Made by a program: the position numbers and the translations under genes. The notes below the pieces were generated by a model, which saw only the letters and a list, made by a program, of their open reading frames with translations, had not been told where the DNA came from and did not search any database. A stretch of DNA of 64,000 bases from Corythucha ciliata. Lineage: Eukaryota > Arthropoda > Insecta > Hemiptera > Tingidae. The stretch covers positions 6,634,001 to 6,698,000 of the forward strand of contig CM075943.1 in NCBI GenBank assembly GCA_038030265.1, written 5' to 3'. Below, piece by piece: positions 57,557 to 64,000 of this stretch. How positions within the stretch are numbered: the first letter of the stretch is position 1; each line of letters opens with the position of its first letter.

Positions 57557-60500
57557 TACAAAAAGAATCCTCTTCGAAAGCAACCGTTTAATGTGATAAT
57601 CTGAAAAGTGTTGTGTGCCCTTGCTGTCGCAACCGTGTCCCTCATAATTGTGTGAATTTCAGGGATGTCCTAGTTATTTCGATTCGGAAACTCTTAACTC
57701 ATTCTCTTATTTTTAGTGAGTTTCGTGGGTTAAGAATCAGTAACTGAGTGAGATTGCCGGTTATTAAGAGAGCTCATCAACAAAACAGCCGCTGTAGGTG
57801 TGGAGCCTAACAGTATCTTGTGTGATAAGAGGGGAGGGGGGCGAGCAGAAATAAATTATGCCCGCTCTGCAGAAGTCACCGCCAGCGTTCGAGCCAGGTA
57901 GATTCACCTGGAAGCCATTCAAACTATAGTCCGTCAGTCTGTTGACTCAGCCGCTTCGATTTGCGTTTATATAAGGCTATACAGATTCGGATAAATCCAC
58001 TAATACCCGTTACAAATTACCAAAGTATATTTTTATCCTCCTTGCAAATTACCGAAAAATCGAAGAAAATCATTCGTCACATAATGAAGTGGACAGGTTT
58101 CGTGTTTCTCATGCACCATAGGAGTGTGTATAGAGTTTAAAGAACAGAAATGCTGATATGCGAAGAAAATTTCAATATAGTGGAGAATTGATTACCATAT
58201 AATTATATGCCAACAACCCTCTCAGCTTGAAATGTAATTGGCCCTTGAACTTAGAAAAGGGGTGCATAGTAACAAGTCGACAATCACCCACCCTCAGCGA
58301 CATTGATTTTAATAATAAATCGCCCTGCGTATCTTATAATCAAAATTCAAAAAAAAAAACTCCGAAGGGGGCGCTTCAGTCCACGTTTACCCCGCCGTAA
58401 TTAGTTCGAGACAAATTTAGACGGATAACCGTTAAAAGAATCCCTCTAAACGCATTTTTTAAATCCACCCTTCCCCCAATCCTCGGTCTTTTCTTTTCTT
58501 TTTTGTTTCTTTGTTTAAAGTAACTAAATTCGCTGGGGTGTTATTTTTCACTCGAAACAACTCGGGGGGAATGGGAATAGCGTCCATTACGAGCTCGTTT
58601 GAAGAAATTTAGTAATTGCACAATTAAGTGAGAAAGGCGTCGCAATTAAAGGAGCTTGGGTGAATCCCCCCTCCCTCCTATTACCAGGATATAGTGGTAC
58701 TTTTAATTTATACGTACAAGAGGGTCCAGGGACTGCAAATGCTATTTCTTTTGGCTAATGCTCTGAAATTAAGAGAGTTATTTTGTTTCCAGAATTTGTT
58801 TTTTTCTCCAGAACATTTTTTTATCTTGACAAAACCCGTAGACTAAAAATAGGCGGCGAGGCCGGGCTTTGAATATCACTTGGTTATTAATTTTCTCATA
58901 AATAATTAATTACACCTGATGATGTTTTAAAGAAATGTTAATAATTAATTAAAGATTAATTAATTTTGAACCTATGTATTTTGCGAAGATGAAGTAAACG
59001 GTTTGATAAATGATTACTAATGATGCACGACATCCGAAGAAGAGTAAGAGAAAGAGACAGAGTGAGAGAGAGAGACGTCGTCTTCCTCACTTTCACTCAC
59101 ACTCTCGGTACCGTGTTAAACAAAAATTAATTAATTTTCACCAACCCTCCTTCTGCAGCTCTTTCTCCCACCCATCCACTCTTAACTAACCTCACTCTTC
59201 CAAACGATTCCAAAGTTAACGCGATGGATCAACAACTTGGCAAGGGAAAACTTCCTTTTCTTCGTGCCGCAGACCTTTCCCGTCGAACTTTCACTCCCAC
59301 CTCAACCAACCAAACTTGAGAGCTCTCTCCCCACCACCACTTTTCTCCGCTTTGACAGCTTGATGGAAGACCCCCACGGTTGCTTACTCCAGTCGTGCTT
59401 CAAAATTATTGGAATGCGGTATCGTTTTCTCCCCAATTTTCCTTCCTATTTGAGGAGAATCAGGTCAATTAGATGGATCTTATATCGAACTAGACGGCTA
59501 GCGCTTATGCATTGAAAAAAAAGTATGCCTCCCGTTCTATCCCAACCGCGAGAAATCCAATTTTTCAAAGAGAACAATATAAAGGCAAAAGGAACGCATT
59601 CATTCAAGGTCTTATTACATTTCCCTTTTGAGAAGTGTAGCGATGACAGTGTAAAATGCGCAGTTAAACCGCACTCGAGACAGAAATAAATCGCCGGGCT
59701 CTTTACGGTAATAATCCTACTCGAGTAGACGAAGAGTGTGAAGTAGTCGCGAAGAAAATAGCTGAAAGGGCGGGAACAGGAGCTGAGGGAGAAAGTTTAT
59801 TGTTGAAGTATTAACTAATCGCGGAAAGAAAAAAAGAAGAGCGTCCTTTTTCAACAATGCCCCAACTCGTCGGAGGGAAAAGCGCGGGCGGAGCCCGAGG
59901 AAATTGGCCTCCTTTCAAGGCCTCTTTATCACTTTGGCTTCATCTCGCAACCGAAATATTCTTCACTTGGGTTTTCACTTTTTTTTCCTCCGCTTCCTGC
60001 TTTTCATTATAAATATACTCGGGCATCGTTCTCCTAATCTCTCTGCAGCTTCCTGTCCCCCCCCCCACGCCTGGCCATGCCCTTTCTCTTGCCTTTTATA
60101 GGAAATCCCGCCCTACGTGAAACATTCTACAATGCCCTTATTTTCGCGTATTTGACATTTTTCCTTTCCTATTTTCTGATATTAACCATCATCTCTCAAT
60201 GTATAAAATGGGATATTCATAATTTTGACGACGATAGGTGTGTTTTCTACAGTGATGCTCAAACATGATTATCACCTCTCTGTTCTCCATACAGTCTCGT
60301 TCATGATCAAGGCGAGGACTTGATTGGAGAATGGCGGCCAAGGCATTAGCCCTCACCCACCAGCTAAGCGGATTTATTTGTTTGTTTTTAAATCGAAGTT
60401 TTCCAATTGAAAACGGCCAGGAGAAAAGTTTAAATATGACATAGCTTGGAAAAACAACGTCGTTGCCACCCCTCCCACCGCCACTCATCTGAAATTCTCC

Positions 60501-61319
60501 ACTCCTACGAAGGTCCCCTCAAAAAGAATATAAAATAATAAAGGGACCTCAAGCGCTCACATAGCATTGAAAAGAGGTCCCCTTTAAATTGAATTTTCTT
60601 TCGGTACGGTGCGCGGCGCGCTTGGTGATAAATAAAACCCAAGCGGAGCCCAAAATCATTATTTCTCTTTCTTTCCTCGACCTCATTTCCCTACGTTTAA
60701 TTTATTTATATATTTTTCAAGTAATTAAAAGAGCGTGTGACGAAACTGTGATCGTCAGGTCCTCCTAATTTTAGGAGAAACATCATTTTTCCAGAAAGAA
60801 AGAGAGAGAGAGAGTTACAGAGCTTCACAAAACAATTATAGCCGTTGAAATGAAGAGAAAAACTTGTTCTTTAGACGGGAAATTATTTCTTTTCTTCATT
60901 CTCTCAAGGAAAAAGAAGCAATTGGATTTGTAATTTAATTCCGCTTACGTCTTAACCGCTTTCTTCAAAAAACAGAAAGTAGAAGACAGTTCCCAAGAAT
61001 TAAAAATAAAAAGTATTTCCCCCTGTCCACCCTCCTTTCAAGAATCCAATCAGGTCAACAACCGGTCTTTTAATTTGAAAATCAACATTGCGAGAGGTTT
61101 TCGTCCTTATTCAAAACATCTTCACACATAACCACCCCCGCCTCCCAACAAATCAAATGTTTGTCGATTGTACAGAGATATTTTTGCTATAGTTAACGGT
61201 TTAGTAACTGAACGCAGCGTTTCTCTGGTATCGAGGAGCATTTTTGGGCGGAGAGGTGTCATAGTGCGCGGCCTACGAGTTTTTTGGGAACCTATATGTT
61301 CGCCATGTCAATATGAACG
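57557..61319. other. No identifiable gene; possible regulatory patches
   Basis: No supported exon. 59,040-59,110 has GAGAGAGAGAGAC and CACTCTCGGTACC, GAGA-type sequence that occurs in arthropod promoters. 60,540-60,594 has an inverted AAAGGGACCTC / GAGGTCCCCTTT pair. C10 at 60,057-60,066. ORFs are below 100 codons. Confidence 0.45.
58880..59140. promoter_or_regulatory. Cluster of TAATTA/TTAATTAA motifs
   Basis: AATAATTAATTACACC, AATAATTAATTAAAGAT TAATTAATTTTG and AAAAATTAATTAATTTTC crowd within 260 bases. TAATTA is the core site of many homeodomain proteins (established knowledge). In an AT-rich genome such clusters also arise by chance, so regulatory function is only a possibility. Confidence 0.3.
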
Positions 61320-61639
61320 GCAAACTCACGAATTTGGCGTTTGAAAGAGACAAAGACACGACATTGTATTTTTTAGAGCCCAACATATGAAAACGATATG
61401 TAAGATCAAACCCCGCGAAAATTGGTTTTTTGAAGAGACCGAACGAGCGAAATTTTGGTTTTGAATATCCAAATATACATTTCTAATAAGCCAAAAATCT
61501 TAAAATGATTTTAGAAAGTTCAAAACTTATAAATTCGGTTCAGGAAAAAGACATAATCACGAAATTTGGTTTTTGAACAAGCCAAACTCGGAAGAGTAGC
61601 ACCTTTTAAATTGGGTACTCAAAAGCGGCCCATACTCGT

Positions 61640-61805
61640 ACAATAAATATTGCGCAAACTAGGGGTTGTACAATAAAATTGAACGTTTGTGGGTTGTATT
61701 GATGGGTTGCACAATATAATGTACAACTCATTTTTATTCTGTAAACATCTGGAAACAAAATATTTCGCAAACTAGTTCGTGCAATAATATTGTACGTCTA
61801 TGGAC
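61640..61805. repeat. Direct ~48-bp repeat pair inside block B6
   Basis: AATATTGCGCAAACTAGG and AATATTTCGCAAACTAGT each begin a copy; both continue with a CAATA-ATTGnACGTnTnTGG stretch (about 61,646-61,693 and 61,759-61,803). The sequence between them has TTGCACAATATAATGTACAA. It does not look like family B and may be an insertion. Confidence 0.55.
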
Positions 61806-61985
61806 CCCTAAAGAACCATAGAATCGTTAAATTTGGGCTTTAAAGAACCAAGCTCGTGTAATTGTTTTTTGAAAGAGCCAATCCAGCGAAGCCGGGTTTC
61901 CGTATAGCCAAGCGGCTTTTGAAGGAGGAAAATCGCGAAAGGTTTTAAAATGGCCAACCTCACGAAATTTTCTTATTCAAAGAAT

Positions 61986-62331
61986 CAAAAACACGAAATT
62001 TTGATTTCAATATTGTAAAACTTTTTTCAGAGAACCAACCTCACGAAATTGGTTTTTGGAATTGTAATTTCCCTCCCTTCGCCCTCAGAATTTGATTTTG
62101 GGAGAACCAAACCCGCGAAATTTGTTTTTTTAGGGACGAAGCTTCATGAAATTTGGTTTTGGTATATATGATTGAAACCCTCGAAATAGTTCATCAATAA
62201 GCACTCCACCTCTCAGATTGGCTGTGGAGATAGCCAAAAACACGAAATTTTGATTTAAATGTAGTAAAATTTGTTTGTCAGAAAGCCAACCCCACGAAAT
62301 TGTTTTTTGGAATTGAAATTCCCCTCCCTCG
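61986..62331 (-). repeat. Higher-order duplication of a ~97-bp block of family B units
   Basis: 61,986-62,082 and 62,235-62,331 align from end to end: both start AAAAACACGAAATTTTGATT, pass through CCAACC(T/C)CACGAAATTG and end in TTTGGAATTG(T/A)AATT followed by CCCTCCC. Three family B units were copied together, much later than the divergence of the units themselves. Confidence 0.75.
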
Positions 62332-62345
62332 AAGTGGAACTTCGG

Positions 62346-64000
62346 GATTCATTACTTTGAGTTTTCTTCCTCAAATCAGATGCTTATGAGATCATTTTAA
62401 GTTTGTTTTTGTGCACGAGGGAAGACAGACGATGTACGCTCCTATACGGCTACAGATTTATGCATGATTTAACCACTAACCCTCGTAGTTTAAGCGACTC
62501 TACTAACAATTTAAACACGAATTAATTGATAACTATAAAGTCTCCCAACGAAGTTGTAATTTCTGAGTACCTGTACAGCAGTTAAACTATAAAATTCGAA
62601 GCACGGTTTATTATTTTAATATTTTATTATATAATGAAAAGAATGCTCCATAAAGATTGCACTTTATGGTTTCCTTGGAAAACAATAAAGTTTTGTCACA
62701 TAATAAACGTTAAAACAAGCCTATACGTCGTATTTTCAGATTCAACACGCTTTCCCTTCCCCACCACTTCTCTTCAACTTCACCTCTCATCAATATGACA
62801 ACCCTGTCGAGAGGGTCATTGATGATGTGTTCCAAGCTGTTGTTCAGAAACGACGAACGGATGCGTGAGGCGGCAATACGGCCATAAGGCTCCCCCCTCC
62901 CCCTTTTTCCGTCTCTTCTTCCATACCATCTTTCCTTGAGCACAGCCAAAAAGATTCGGCAACGCACAACGCATAAGAGAATAGTTAAATGGATGGGTAA
63001 AGATTTCTCAAAGGAGGCGGGGGATCCTTCCCTTTTTTGAATGGAATAATTTGTATTCCAGCCTCGAGAGCGTTTGGTTGTGGAAGGGTGCGGGGGGTCC
63101 TTTCTCCTTCCCGCCACTCATCCTTGCCACACCGCTTCACCTCTTTAACGGCCCGGCAAACCATCAATGATGCTGGCGATGTGGTTGCGGGGGAAGAAGA
63201 ATGGTCTTCCATAGGGGTCGGACCTTAACGTACACCCTTCAGGCCTCAGGCGTGTGTATGATGATAGGAAGGGTGGAAGGCTATAAATATCCCTGGAATT
63301 ATTCATTGTTTATTCAAACATAAGAAAATAGGAGTAGATGCAAATCATCGCTTCTACATTTTATACCTTTTTATGCTCGCTTTTTTTTTTTATCATGCTC
63401 TCGCATTTTTAAAAGTTTATCTCGAGCCGCCAGGCCGCTAGGTATATTCATTAAAATACAGGCCAAAGGCAAAATGCAGGCGCCCGTATCTTCTCAGATG
63501 TAAATCTCTCCAGTGGACCGTATTTTGAATTTAAAAAAATTCTGTCCATTCCAATGGGGAGAGCACTTCCCATCTTCATGTTCAGAGAAAAAATTATTGC
63601 AATAGCATTCCCTTCGTTTCTTTCAACATCGTGTGCATATTACACGAAGAGAGTTTTTTTGCCTTTTCTCTCGTCGCACTTTTAAAATAATACCTATGTA
63701 ATTCTTTTTTATCCTTCACAGTGATTACACTGCTTCAGGCGATTCAGCCATCTCGGAACGCGAGTTTACGCGGGGTTGAAGCCGATCCCTGCGCTCAAAC
63801 GTGCAAAGCTCCACCTGACTGGTCGCGTTGTGGTTTTCTTCTGATTAAACTTTTGTACCCCCTAAAATTGGGAAAGAGAGATGAGCTGTAGCCAAGAAAT
63901 GAGTCGCTCTCTCGTACACACTCTCGATCTCTCTCGCTCTATACAAGACTTGGATACCAGCCAACAATCTCTTCCGCTTAATAGAATCAACTCTAATAAA
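62346..64000. other. No identifiable gene at the right end
   Basis: A 135-codon minus ORF (62,710-63,117) is basic and has no known motif; the overlapping ORFs on both strands at 62,985-63,228 are equally unassignable. Base composition at 62,790-63,200 is a little richer in G and C, so an exon is possible. GCTCTCTCG and CTCTCGATCTCTCTCGCTCT near 63,905-63,940 form a CT-rich patch. Confidence 0.45.

Larger units (their letters stand above)
61320..62345 (-). repeat. Degenerate ~31-bp repeat, family B, block B6
   Basis: The best preserved family B block. Units such as AACCCGCGAAATTTGTTTTT, CACGAAATTTGGTTTTTGAA then CAAGCC repeat at about 31 bases in the minus-type orientation. It contains an inserted direct repeat (61,640-61,805) and a higher-order duplication (61,986-62,331). 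No ORF of note. Confidence 0.85.

Noticed and set aside
57158..57583. 141-codon ORF as a transposase fragment
   Set aside because: It runs through the TIR of the element and shows no DD[D/E] transposase motif.
62710..63117. 135-codon ORF as a gene
   Set aside because: Basic and serine-rich without a motif, and equally long ORFs overlap it on the other strand.

Overview
The window looks like a stretch of arthropod nuclear genome, possibly from an insect (inference; the lineage is not fixed by anything seen). The reasons are AT-rich sequence with no operons or long host ORFs, many short inverted-repeat (MITE-like) elements, a Ty3/Gypsy retrotransposon of the CsRn1 type, a THAP-domain gene split by an intron, and GA/CT microsatellites. 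It is gene-poor. Apart from the retrotransposon and the THAP-domain gene remnant I find no protein gene that I can name. Nearly all remaining ORFs are short, lack recognisable motifs, and fit chance.

Layout. 1-12,100 holds three same-strand blocks of a degenerate repeat with a period near 30 bp (family A: 1-1,676; 6,690-8,215; 10,885-12,090, the last one split by a TIR element at 11,150-11,519). Repeats of a second type, with a period near 31 bp (family B), form blocks at 17,386-17,660, 20,705-21,840, 23,045-23,560, 42,090-42,900, 51,955-52,560 and 61,320-62,345, in both orientations. The 17.4 kb block looks intermediate between A and B, so both may be one repeat superfamily.

The centre of interest is 24.8-32.2 kb. 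A complete but degenerate CsRn1-like Ty3/Gypsy element lies on the minus strand (25,005-29,258) with identical 88-bp LTRs, a 4-bp TAAA target duplication, a CHCC-type Gag zinc motif, a canonical -1 frameshift heptamer at the gag/pol overlap, and protease, RT, RNase H and integrase. It is inactivated by at least six frame lesions, one of them a 25-bp triplication in gag, and by a mutated RT active site. Seventy-five bases beyond its outer LTR starts a THAP-domain gene (plus strand, exon 1 29,333-29,434). Its intron holds a 493-bp foldback element with a 9-bp target duplication, and its second exon is cut inside the zinc-finger coding region by a 136-bp MITE. From 30.8 to 31.75 kb there is a dense, partly nested cluster of at least five MITE families.

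The rest (12.1-17.4, 32.2-42.1, 43-48.7, 52.6-57.0, 57.6-61.3, 62.4-64 kb) is mostly unassigned non-coding sequence with scattered MITEs, a 43-bp poly(A), many long G/C homopolymers, purine/pyrimidine microsatellites and one TAATTA-rich patch.
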